From positions 1 to 64,000 of the forward strand of contig NZ_JAAKZY010000013.1 in the NCBI RefSeq assembly GCF_011045015.1: a stretch of DNA of 64,000 bases, in the 5' to 3' direction. The stretch is from Streptomyces scabichelini. Its GTDB lineage: Bacteria > Actinomycetota > Actinomycetes > Streptomycetales > Streptomycetaceae. Every line of letters starts with the position of its first letter. Within the stretch, counting starts at the first letter, position 1. The notes under the pieces were generated by a model that was not told the DNA's origin, did no database searches, and was given only the letters and a program-made list of their open reading frames with translations. A program made the translations under genes and the position numbers. This document shows, piece after piece, positions 35,698 through 43,891 of the stretch.

Positions 35698-38157
35698 TCA
35701 CACCGGTCCGGCCACCACCGACACCGTCTTCGGCAGCGAGACGCCCGAGCCGTCGCGGCGCGGGTCCATCTCCGGCAGGTCGGCCGGTGTGCCGTTCTTC
35801 TGCGCGGCCCGGGCCGGAGCGGGACCGGCCCAGGCCAGGCTGAGGCAGTCCTCGCCCTTCAGGAACCGCTGGCAGCGCACACCGCCCGTGGCGCGGCCCT
35901 TGCGCGGGTACTGGTCGAACGGCGTCAGCTTGGCCGTCGTCTGGACCGAGTCGTCGAGCGTGCCGCGCGAGCCCGCCACCGTGAAGACCACCGCGTCCGC
36001 GGCCGGGTCGACGGCGGTGAAGGAGATCACCTTGGCCCCTTCGGTGAGCTTGATGCCCGCCACGCCACCCGCGGGCCGGCCCTGCGGGCGGACCTGCGAG
36101 GCCTGGTAGCGCAGCAACTGGGCGTCGTCGGTGATGAAGACGAGGTCCTCGTCGCCCGTGCGCAGCTCGGCCGCGCCGACGATCCGGTCGCCGTCCTTGA
36201 GCGTGATGACCTCCAACTCCTCCTTGTTCGAGGGGTAGTCGGGCACCACACGCTTCACGACACCCTGCTGCGTGCCGAGCGCCAGACCAGGCGACGACTC
36301 GTCGAGCGTCATCAGGCAGACCACTTCCTCGTCGCCCTCCAGGGTGAGGAACTCCGAAATCGGGGCTCCTCCGGCGAGGTTGGGCGCCGCGGTCGTCTCT
36401 GGCAGCTGCGGAAGGTCGATGACGTTGATGCGCAGCAGCCGGCCGGCCGAGGTGACCGCGCCCACCTCGCCCTGGGCCGTCGCCGGGACGGACGAGACGA
36501 TCAGATCGTGCTTGGCGCGCCTGCCGTCACTCTCCCCGAAGGGGTCACCGTTCGCCGTACGTGCGAGAAGTCCCGTCGACGACAGCAGTACCCGGCACGG
36601 ATCGTCGGCCACCTGCAGCGGTACGGCCGTGGCGGAGGCACCGGAGGACTCCAGCAGCACCGTACGCCGCGGGGTGCCGAACTTCTTGGCCACCACGGCC
36701 AGTTCGCCCGACACCAGCTTGCGCAGCTCGGCGTCCGACTCCAGGATCCGGGTCAGCTCCTCGATCTCGCGGTTGAGCCGGTCGCGCTCCGACTCCAGCT
36801 CGATGCGGTCGAACCTGGTGAGCCGGCGCAGGGGAGTGTCCAGGATGTACTGCGTCTGGACCTCGCTCAGCGAGAAGCGCTCGATCAGGCGCTCCTTGGC
36901 CTGCGCGGAGTTGTCGCTGGAGCGGATCAGGCGGATGACCTCGTCGATGTCGATGAGGGCGACCAGCAGGCCCTCGACCAGGTGCAGCCGGTCGCGCTTC
37001 TTGCCACGGCGGAACTCGGACCTCCGCCTCACCACCTCGAAGCGGTGATCGAGGTAGACCTCCAGGAGCTCCTTGAGGCCCAGCGTGAGGGGCTGGCCGT
37101 CGACCAGCGCGACGTTGTTGATGCCGAAGGACTCCTCCATCGGCGTCAGCTTGTAGAGCTGCTCCAGGACGGCTTCCGGCACGAAGCCGTTCTTGATCTC
37201 GATGACCAGGCGCAGGCCGTGCGAGCGGTCGGTGAGGTCCTTGACGTCGGCGATGCCCTGCAGCTTCTTGGCGCCGACCAGATCCTTGATCTTGGCGATC
37301 ACCTTCTCCGGGCCCACGGTGAAGGGCAGCTCGGTGACCACGATGCCCTTGCGGCGCGCCGTCACGTTCTCCACCGAGACCGTCGCGCGGATCTTGAAGC
37401 TGCCGCGGCCCGATTCGTACGCGTCCCTGATCCCGGAGAGGCCGACGATGCGGCCGCCGGTGGGCAGGTCGGGACCCGGGACGTGCCTCATCAGCGTCTC
37501 GAGATCGGCGCCCGGGTAGCGGATCAGATGACGGGCGGCGGCGATCACCTCGCCGAGGTTGTGCGGCGGCATGTTCGTGGCCATGCCGACGGCGATGCCC
37601 GACGCGCCGTTCACCAGCAGGTTCGGATACGCGGCCGGAAGGACGCCCGGCTCCTGCTCCTGGCCGTCGTAGTTCGGCGCGAAGTCGACCGTGTTCTCGT
37701 CGATCGACTCCGTCATGAGGGACGTCGCGTCGGCCATCCGGCACTCGGTGTACCGCATGGCGGCCGGCGGGTCGTCGTTGCCCAGCGAGCCGAAGTTGCC
37801 GTGGCCGTCGACCAGGGGCAGGCGCATGGAGAAGGGCTGGGCCAGGCGCACCAGGGCGTCGTAGATCGACGCGTCGCCGTGGGGGTGCAACTTACCCATG
37901 ACCTCGCCGACGACGCGGGCGCACTTCACATAGCCGCGGTCGGGGCGCAGCCCCATCTCGTTCATCTGGTAGACGATGCGGCGGTGCACGGGCTTGAGGC
38001 CGTCGCGGGCGTCCGGCAGGGCCCTGGAGTAGATCACCGAGTACGCGTACTCGAGGAAGGAGCCCTGCATCTCGTCGACGACGTCGATGTCGAGGATGCG
38101 CTCCTCGAAGTCAGCATCGTCATCGGGTCGCGGGGTCTTCGTGCTGCGGCGGGCCAT
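35698..38157 (-). CDS. parC: type IIA DNA topoisomerase subunit A (topoisomerase IV ParC)
   Basis: 819 aa from ATG 38157. The winged-helix domain carries [10 protein letters not shown] and the [14 protein letters not shown] segment that corresponds to the quinolone-resistance region. The catalytic Tyr136 is in [11 protein letters not shown] coiled-coil gate and the C-terminal beta-pinwheel (residues ~500-800) follow. It forms the tetramer with the ParE encoded at 23474-25597. The stop abuts that of the CobW gene (convergent, 0 bp between them), so there is no room for a separate terminator. Confidence 0.93.
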   Translation of the reverse strand: MARRSTKTPRPDDDADFEERILDIDVVDEMQGSFLEYAYSVIYSRALPDARDGLKPVHRRIVYQMNEMGLRPDRGYVKCARVVGEVMGKLHPHGDASIYDALVRLAQPFSMRLPLVDGHGNFGSLGNDDPPAAMRYTECRMADATSLMTESIDENTVDFAPNYDGQEQEPGVLPAAYPNLLVNGASGIAVGMATNMPPHNLGEVIAAARHLIRYPGADLETLMRHVPGPDLPTGGRIVGLSGIRDAYESGRGSFKIRATVSVENVTARRKGIVVTELPFTVGPEKVIAKIKDLVGAKKLQGIADVKDLTDRSHGLRLVIEIKNGFVPEAVLEQLYKLTPMEESFGINNVALVDGQPLTLGLKELLEVYLDHRFEVVRRRSEFRRGKKRDRLHLVEGLLVALIDIDEVIRLIRSSDNSAQAKERLIERFSLSEVQTQYILDTPLRRLTRFDRIELESERDRLNREIEELTRILESDAELRKLVSGELAVVAKKFGTPRRTVLLESSGASATAVPLQVADDPCRVLLSSTGLLARTANGDPFGESDGRRAKHDLIVSSVPATAQGEVGAVTSAGRLLRINVIDLPQLPETTAAPNLAGGAPISEFLTLEGDEEVVCLMTLDESSPGLALGTQQGVVKRVVPDYPSNKEELEVITLKDGDRIVGAAELRTGDEDLVFITDDAQLLRYQASQVRPQGRPAGGVAGIKLTEGAKVISFTAVDPAADAVVFTVAGSRGTLDDSVQTTAKLTPFDQYPRKGRATGGVRCQRFLKGEDCLSLAWAGPAPARAAQKNGTPADLPEMDPRRDGSGVSLPKTVSVVAGPV

Positions 38158-38392
38158 CGCTGCTGCGACTCCTTCACAGTGTCTGCCGGGGCATGAACGG
38201 GATCTGACGAGCTCCATTGTGGACCGCCCCACTGACAACGCGGACCACGCCCCGTTCTCAGGGGTCCGCCGGGCACGGGCGCGCTCGCTCTCGGCGTAGC
38301 CGTTCCGGGAACTTCGCCAGCTGTCGGCGCGCTTGCATACAGTGGCATGACTAGCAGGAATTCAGCAGTTTTCCGCGATCGAAGGGACGTAC

Positions 38393-39736
38393 ATGCCCAT
38401 GGGTCACACGGCCACCGTCGAGGCCGGCTCCGGCGGGCTGACAGCGACCGAGCACCGCCTTGCCAACGGCCTGCGCGTGGTGCTCTCCGAAGATCATCTG
38501 ACCCCGGTCGCGGCGGTGTGCCTCTGGTACGACGTCGGCTCGCGCCATGAGGTCAAGGGCCTTACCGGACTCGCCCACCTCTTTGAGCACCTGATGTTCC
38601 AGGGCTCCGCCCAGGTGAAGGGCAACGGCCACTTCGAGCTGGTGCAGGGCGCGGGCGGTTCGCTCAACGGCACGACCAGTTTCGAGCGCACCAACTACTT
38701 CGAGACCATGCCCGCCCACCAGCTGGAGCTCGCTCTCTGGCTGGAGGCCGACCGCATGGGCTCGCTGCTTGCCGCGCTCGACGACGAGTCGATGGAGAAC
38801 CAGCGGGACGTCGTCAAGAACGAGCGCCGCCAGCGCTACGACAACGTCCCCTACGGCACCGCTTTCGAGAAGCTGACCGGCCTCGCGTATCCGGAGGGCC
38901 ACCCGTACCACCACACCCCGATCGGGTCGATGGCCGACCTGGACGCGGCGACCCTGGAGGACGCACGCGCGTTCTTCCGCACCTACTACGCGCCCAACAA
39001 CGCCGTCCTGTCGATCGTCGGCGACATCGACCCGGAGGCGACGCTCGCCTGGGTCGAGAAGTACTTCGGCTCCATCCCGGGGCACGACGGCAAGCCCGCC
39101 CCGCGTGACGGCTCCCTGCCGGAGATCATCGGCGAGCAGCTGCGCGAGGTCGTCGAGGAGGAGGTCCCGGCGCGCGCGCTGATGGCCGCCTACCGGCTCC
39201 CGGAGGACGGCACGCGCGCGTGCGACGCGGCCGACCTGGCCCTGACCGTCCTCGGCGGCGGCGAGTCGTCCCGCCTCTACAACCGGCTCGTACGCCGCGA
39301 CCGTACGGCTGTGGCGGCCGGATTCGGTCTGCTGCGCCTCGCCGGAGCGCCCTCCCTGGGCTGGCTCGATGTGAAGACCTCCGGCGATGTCGAAGTACCC
39401 GTCATCGAGGCGGCCGTCGACGAGGAGCTCGCCCGGTTCGCCGAGGAGGGCCCCACGGCCGAGGAGATGGAGCGCGCCCAGGCCCAGTTGGAGCGCGAGT
39501 GGCTGGACCGGCTCGGCACGGTCGCGGGCCGCGCCGACGAACTGTGCCGGTACGCCGTGCTGTTCGGCGACCCGCAGCTCGCCCTGACCGCCGTACAGCG
39601 TGTGCTCGACGTCACGGCCGAGGAGGTCCAGGAGGTCGCCAAGACCCGTCTGCGCCCCGACAACCGCGCGGTGCTCGTGTACGAGCCGATCGCCCCCGAT
39701 GAGGAGTCCGCCACCGACGAGGAGACCGCCCAGTGA
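38393..39736 (+). CDS. M16 zinc metallopeptidase, catalytic subunit
   Basis: 447 aa, ATG start. The inverted zinc motif HxxEH is HLFEH at residues 62-66, with the downstream Glu in the DVVKNERRQRY helix region. The fold is two homologous halves. It is translationally coupled to the next gene through a GTGA overlap. Family members form a clamshell heterodimer (mitochondrial-processing-peptidase-like) that degrades peptides. No export signal is seen. Confidence 0.92.
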   Translation: MPMGHTATVEAGSGGLTATEHRLANGLRVVLSEDHLTPVAAVCLWYDVGSRHEVKGLTGLAHLFEHLMFQGSAQVKGNGHFELVQGAGGSLNGTTSFERTNYFETMPAHQLELALWLEADRMGSLLAALDDESMENQRDVVKNERRQRYDNVPYGTAFEKLTGLAYPEGHPYHHTPIGSMADLDAATLEDARAFFRTYYAPNNAVLSIVGDIDPEATLAWVEKYFGSIPGHDGKPAPRDGSLPEIIGEQLREVVEEEVPARALMAAYRLPEDGTRACDAADLALTVLGGGESSRLYNRLVRRDRTAVAAGFGLLRLAGAPSLGWLDVKTSGDVEVPVIEAAVDEELARFAEEGPTAEEMERAQAQLEREWLDRLGTVAGRADELCRYAVLFGDPQLALTAVQRVLDVTAEEVQEVAKTRLRPDNRAVLVYEPIAPDEESATDEETAQ

Positions 39737-41124
39737 CCGAGGCCACCGTGACCATGGATTTCCACCCCCAGCCTTCGGCCGGCGAGGCCAAGCCCTGGGC
39801 GTTCCCGGCGCCCGAGCGCGGCCTGCTCGCCAACGGCCTGACGCTGCTGCGCTGCCACCGCCCCGGCCAGCAGGTCGTAGCCGTGGAAGTCCTCCTGAAC
39901 GCACCGCTGGAGGCCGAGCCGCAGGGCCTCGACGGTGTCGCCACGATCATGGCGCGCGCCTTCTCCGAAGGCACCGACAAGCACTCCGCCGAGGAGTTCG
40001 CCGCCGAGCTGGAGCGCTGCGGCGCCACGCTGGACGCGCACGCCGACCACCCGGGCGTACGGCTGAGCCTCGAAGTTCCGGTGTCGAGGCTCTCCAAGGG
40101 GCTCGGCCTGCTCGCCGATGCCCTGAGGGCGCCCGCTTTCGCGGACAGCGAGGTCGAACGGCTGGTCCGCAACCGGCTCGACGAGATCCCGCACGAGACC
40201 GCCAACCCGGCCCGCCGCGCCGCCAAGGAGCTCTCCAAGGAGCTCTTCCCCGCGACCTCGCGCATGTCGCGCCCGCGCCAGGGCACCGAGGAGACGGTTG
40301 CGAGCATCGACTCGGCTGCCGTACGCGCCTTCTACGAGAAGCACGTACGCCCCGCCACGGCCACCGCGGTCGTCGTCGGCGACCTGACCGGTGTCGACCT
40401 CGACGCGCTGCTCGGCGACACGCTCGGTGCCTGGACCGGTTCGCCGGCCGAGGCCCGTCCCGTGCCGCCGGTGACCGCCGACGACACCGGCCGCGTGATC
40501 ATCGTCGACCGTCCCGGGGCCGTCCAGACACAGCTGCTGATCGGCCGTGTCGGTGCCGACCGGCACGACCGCGTGTGGCCCGCCCAGGTGCTCGGCACGT
40601 ACTGCCTCGGCGGCACCCTCACCTCGCGCCTGGACCGCGTCCTGCGCGAGGAAAAGGGCTACACCTACGGTGTGCGTGCGTTCGGCCAGGTGCTGCGCTC
40701 CGCCCCGGACGGCACAGGCGCCGCGATGCTCGCCATCAGCGGATCCGTCGACACGCCGAACACCGGCCCGGCGCTCGACGACCTCTGGAAGGTGCTGCGC
40801 ACGCTCGCGGCCGAGGGCCTGACGGACGCCGAGCGCGACGTCGCCGTGCAGAACCTGGTGGGCGTGGCGCCCCTCAAGTACGAGACCGCGGGCGCCGTCG
40901 CCGGCACGCTCGCCGATCAGGTCGAGCAGCACCTGCCGGACGACTTCCAGGCGACGCTGTACCGGCAACTCGCCGCGACGGGCACCGTGGAGGCCACCGC
41001 GGCCGCCGTGAGCGCCTTCCCGGTGGACCGTCTGGTGACCGTCCTCGTCGGGGACGCCGCCGAGATCGAGGAGCCCGTCAAGGCGCTCGGAATCGGTGAA
41101 GTGAGCGTGGTCGCGGCCGAGTAG
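39733..41124 (+). CDS. M16 peptidase-like protein, non-catalytic partner
   Basis: 463 aa from GTG 39733, overlapping the previous stop by 4 bp. It has the M16 fold (LLANGLTLLRCHRPGQQVVAVEVLLNAPLEAEPQGLDGVATIMARAF), but the HxxEH motif is absent at the matching position. The R/Y pair motif in the C-terminal half (LREEKGYTYGVRA) is kept, which binds substrate. It should dimerise with the catalytic subunit encoded just upstream. Confidence 0.9.
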   Translation: MTEATVTMDFHPQPSAGEAKPWAFPAPERGLLANGLTLLRCHRPGQQVVAVEVLLNAPLEAEPQGLDGVATIMARAFSEGTDKHSAEEFAAELERCGATLDAHADHPGVRLSLEVPVSRLSKGLGLLADALRAPAFADSEVERLVRNRLDEIPHETANPARRAAKELSKELFPATSRMSRPRQGTEETVASIDSAAVRAFYEKHVRPATATAVVVGDLTGVDLDALLGDTLGAWTGSPAEARPVPPVTADDTGRVIIVDRPGAVQTQLLIGRVGADRHDRVWPAQVLGTYCLGGTLTSRLDRVLREEKGYTYGVRAFGQVLRSAPDGTGAAMLAISGSVDTPNTGPALDDLWKVLRTLAAEGLTDAERDVAVQNLVGVAPLKYETAGAVAGTLADQVEQHLPDDFQATLYRQLAATGTVEATAAAVSAFPVDRLVTVLVGDAAEIEEPVKALGIGEVSVVAAE

Positions 41125-41141
41125 AGCCGCTGGACACCCTG

Positions 41142-41175
41142 GGGACCCTGGAGGCTGAAGAGCCTTCAGGGTCCC
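41142..41175 (+). terminator. terminator of the M16 operon
   Basis: 15-bp stem GGGACCCTGGAGGCT / AGCCTTCAGGGTCCC with loop GAAG, followed by CTCTTT, 17 bp after the stop. Confidence 0.85.
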
Positions 41176-41324
41176 TCTTTGTCCATATTGATTGGGAGTT
41201 GATGGGAAGGCTGCCCGTCTGCCCTGTGGCATGCGCTACAAAACCCGTGATGCGTTTGTTGTTTGAAAGATGTCCCGCTTAGCGTCAGTCCGGCTGTTCG
41301 TCAGGCAGTGCGCCGCACCCGCGG

Positions 41325-41480
41325 CACCGGACAGTCATCGCCGAGTCCCCGTACGGCGCGAGCCAGGGGAGCCGGGGACCCATCGTCCCTGGGGTGAATC
41401 GGGCGCCCTCCCGTAGGGGGCCCGTAGGAGACCTTCCTGCTCCGAACCCGTCAGCTAACCCGGTAGGCGAGAAGGAAGGA
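41325..41480 (+). ncRNA. cyclic-di-AMP riboswitch (ydaO/yuaA type)
   Basis: The leader of the M23 peptidase gene has the conserved ydaO-motif blocks in order: AGCCGGGGACCCA, GGGGTGAATCGGGCGC, CGTAGGAGACCTTCCTGC, then CCGAACCCGTCAGCTAACCC and GGTAGGCG. Elsewhere this class binds c-di-AMP and shuts off cell-wall hydrolase and osmolyte genes; in Actinobacteria it commonly precedes M23/RPF wall enzymes. The boundaries are approximate. Confidence 0.88.
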
Positions 41481-41496
41481 AAGGACCAGCCACTCC

Positions 41497-42285
41497 ATGG
41501 CGTTCACCCGCGCCACCGGGAAGCACCGTCGTCCGAGCCGCGTGAAGCGCACGACCACGAGGACCGTGGGCGTCGCCGCGCTGACCACCACCGGCGTCAT
41601 CGGCACCCTGACCGTCCCGGCGCTCGCCGCCGAAAGCTCCGTCGAGCAGACCGGTCTGACCCAGGCCCTCACCGTCGGCGACTCGATCGCCGACCAGATC
41701 GACGCCCAGGCCGTCGCCCAGCAGCAGGCCGCCGACGAGGCCGAGGCCCGCAAGAAGGCCGAGGAGGCCGCGAAGAAGCGGGCCGCCGAGGAGAAGGCCC
41801 GGGCGGAGGCGAAGGCCAAGGCGGAACGCGAGGCCAAGGAGCGCGCCGCCCGCGAGGCCGAGCGCAAGCGTCTCCTCAACTCCTTCGTCGCGCCGATCAG
41901 CGACTCGTACGTCTCCACCGGCTACAAGGCCGGCGGCTCCGTCTGGTCCTCCGGCAGCCACACCGGCATCGACTTCCACGCAGCCAGCGGCACCACCGTC
42001 CACGCCGTGGGCGCCGGCACCGTCGTAGAGGCCGGCTTCGAGGGCTCGTACGGCAACCAGGTCGTGATCAAGATGAACGACGGCACCTACACCCAGTACG
42101 GCCACATGTCGTCCATCTCCGTCTCCGTCGGCCAGACCGTCACCCCGGGCCAGCAGATAGGCCTCTCCGGGGCCACCGGCAACGTCACCGGAGCACACCT
42201 GCACTTCGAGGCGCGTACGTCCCCGGAGTACGGCTCGGACATGGACCCCCTCGCCTACCTCCGCTCGCACGGCGTGGACGTCTGA
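41497..42285 (+). CDS. secreted M23 (LytM-type) peptidoglycan endopeptidase
   Basis: 262 aa, ATG with GGAAGGAAAGGA upstream. An export signal covers residues ~1-45 (basic start, AALTTTGVIGTLTVPALAA). A long Ala/Lys/Glu coiled coil follows (~65-125). The M23 domain has His155 and Asp159 in HTGIDF and His234-x-His236 in AHLHFEAR, all zinc ligands or catalytic. It would cut peptidoglycan cross-bridges outside the cell. Its mRNA leader carries a c-di-AMP riboswitch. Confidence 0.92.
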   Translation: MAFTRATGKHRRPSRVKRTTTRTVGVAALTTTGVIGTLTVPALAAESSVEQTGLTQALTVGDSIADQIDAQAVAQQQAADEAEARKKAEEAAKKRAAEEKARAEAKAKAEREAKERAAREAERKRLLNSFVAPISDSYVSTGYKAGGSVWSSGSHTGIDFHAASGTTVHAVGAGTVVEAGFEGSYGNQVVIKMNDGTYTQYGHMSSISVSVGQTVTPGQQIGLSGATGNVTGAHLHFEARTSPEYGSDMDPLAYLRSHGVDV

Positions 42286-42318
42286 CGCTCCCCCCCTCGC
42301 GCTCACCGCACCGCTCCC

Positions 42319-42350
42319 GAAGGCCCCGGCTTCACCGAGCCGGGGCTTTC
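42319..42350 (+). terminator. intrinsic terminator after the M23 gene
   Basis: Stem GAAGGCCCCGGCT / AGCCGGGGCTTTC with a short loop, 33 bp after the stop. Confidence 0.8.
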
Positions 42351-42518
42351 GCGTATGTCCGTATGCCGACGGGACGACTGCCTGTTCCGTGTCACCGTGT
42401 GTCCAAAAAATAGCTATGGATTCCGGCCCGCCATCGGAATTTCCGGCTCTCTGCAATAGAGTCACTGAACTAGCGTCAATCGACCGCGTTTCGCGGGGAT
42501 TAAGGCGGAGGTCCGGTC

Positions 42519-43214
42519 ATGCGTATTCCCGCGCACTCGGTATGCACGGCGATCCGTGACGACATCGTCGCGGGTGTCTACGAACGCGGCAGCCGGCTCA
42601 CCGAGGAACTGCTCGCGCGTCGCTACGGCGTCTCGCGGGTTCCCGTGCGGGAGGCCCTGCGCACGCTGGAGGCGGAGGGCTTCGTCGTGACCCGCCGGCA
42701 CGCGGGCGCGTGCGTCGCGGAACCCACCGAGCAGGAGGCCGCCGACCTCCTGGAGATGCGTATGCTCCTGGAGCCGCTGGGCGCGGCGCGCGCCGCGCAG
42801 CGCCGTACCGAAGCGCACCTCAAGGTGCTGCGAGGCCTGGTCAGGCTGGGGCAGGAGCGGGCCAGGAGGGGCCACAGCGAGGATCTGCGCTCATTGGGCG
42901 GCTGGTTCCACGAGACGCTCGCGCAGGCCTCCGGCAGCCCCGCGCTGACCTCGATGCTCACCCAGCTGCGGCACAAGATCGCCTGGATGTACTCGGTCGA
43001 GGCGCCGGCCCACCCCGCCGAGTCCTGGTCGGAGCACGGCGGCATCGTGGACGCCGTCGCGCGCGGCGACAGCGAGCGGGCCCGGGCGATCACGGCACTG
43101 CACACCGAGCGGGCGACGGCCGCGCACCGGTTGCGCTTTCCCGAACGCGGTGATCGCGTGGAGCGTGTGAGGACTTCGCAACACCCCGTAAACACAGCGA
43201 GCCTGCGGCATTAA
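42519..43214 (+). CDS. GntR family transcriptional regulator (FCD type)
   Basis: 231 aa, ATG with AAGGCGGAGG upstream. The winged helix is at residues ~8-70 (TAIRDDIVAGVYERGSRLTEELLARRYGVSRVPVREALRTLEAEGFV). The C-terminal FCD domain has His residues suited to a metal or small-acid ligand (WFHETLA, SEHGGIVDAV). The DNA just upstream is AT-rich for this genome (CAAAAAATAGCTATGGATT). Target and ligand unknown. Confidence 0.88.
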   Translation: MRIPAHSVCTAIRDDIVAGVYERGSRLTEELLARRYGVSRVPVREALRTLEAEGFVVTRRHAGACVAEPTEQEAADLLEMRMLLEPLGAARAAQRRTEAHLKVLRGLVRLGQERARRGHSEDLRSLGGWFHETLAQASGSPALTSMLTQLRHKIAWMYSVEAPAHPAESWSEHGGIVDAVARGDSERARAITALHTERATAAHRLRFPERGDRVERVRTSQHPVNTASLRH

Positions 43215-43284
43215 CAGTGGCGCCGTATACAAAGGGGAAGTAATTCGCGGGGGATTATTTCTGCTGCCCGCAATCTGGAATAGC

Positions 43285-43319
43285 AAAGGGCCCGCCCGGT
43301 ATTCCGGGCGAGCCCTTTT
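43285..43319 (+). terminator. strong intrinsic terminator
   Basis: Stem AAAGGGCCCGCCCGG / CCGGGCGAGCCCTTT with two mismatches, loop TATT, 70 bp after the GntR gene. Confidence 0.83.
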
Positions 43320-43437
43320 GGTGTGCGTGTGGATGGCGTCTTTGGAGCGACCACTACCGCAACCAACAATTGAGGAACCCCGACGGCGCCCAACCAGGTC
43401 CGCGAGAGCGGCGCCGGTTCAGGCGCACAGGGGCGCA

Positions 43438-43719
43438 TCAGACAGTCTCGGGCAGCTCCTCCAGGCCCTCCGCGACCAGCTTGGCCAGGCGGTCGAGCGC
43501 GGCGTCCGCGCCCTCGGCGTCGGAGGCCAGGACGATCTCCTCGCCGCCCTGGGCGCCCAGGCCGAGCACCGCGAGCATGGAAGCGGCGTTGACGGGGTTG
43601 CCGTCGGCCTTGGCGATCGTCACAGGGACGCCGGCGGCCGTGGCCGCACGGACGAAGATGGAGGCGGGACGGGCGTGGAGGCCCTCGGCCCAGCCGACGT
43701 TGACGCGGCGCTCAGCCAT
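43438..43719 (-). CDS. ptsH: HPr phosphocarrier protein
   Basis: 93 aa from ATG 43719. His15 in GLHARPAS is the residue phosphorylated by enzyme I in the PEP-dependent sugar phosphotransferase system, and the regulatory Ser region is NAASMLAV (Ser47). The protein relays phosphate to sugar-specific EIIA domains in the cytoplasm. A DasR-like operator lies 27-42 bp upstream, consistent with GlcNAc-responsive control known for ptsH in S. coelicolor. Confidence 0.95.
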   Translation of the reverse strand: MAERRVNVGWAEGLHARPASIFVRAATAAGVPVTIAKADGNPVNAASMLAVLGLGAQGGEEIVLASDAEGADAALDRLAKLVAEGLEELPETV

Positions 43720-43745
43720 GTGATGCTGCCCTTCAGGTGTCTCAT

Positions 43746-43761
43746 GGTTGTCTAGACCATT
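43746..43761. promoter_or_regulatory. candidate DasR operator (dre)
   Basis: GGTTGTCTAGACCATT matches 12 of 16 positions of the dre consensus ACTGGTCTAGACCACT (8 of 16 in the conserved core are exact), located just upstream of ptsH. Confidence 0.62.
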
Positions 43762-43891
43762 GTTCCATATCGTGAAGCGCGCCCCCGAGCGGGTGTTGAG
43801 CCCGGTGGAGGCCATGAGCCCGGCGGGGGCCCGAGTGCGGTCCCCAGACTGCCTCGCGCCGTTGTCGGACGCGAGCCGTACTCTGGGGCCC

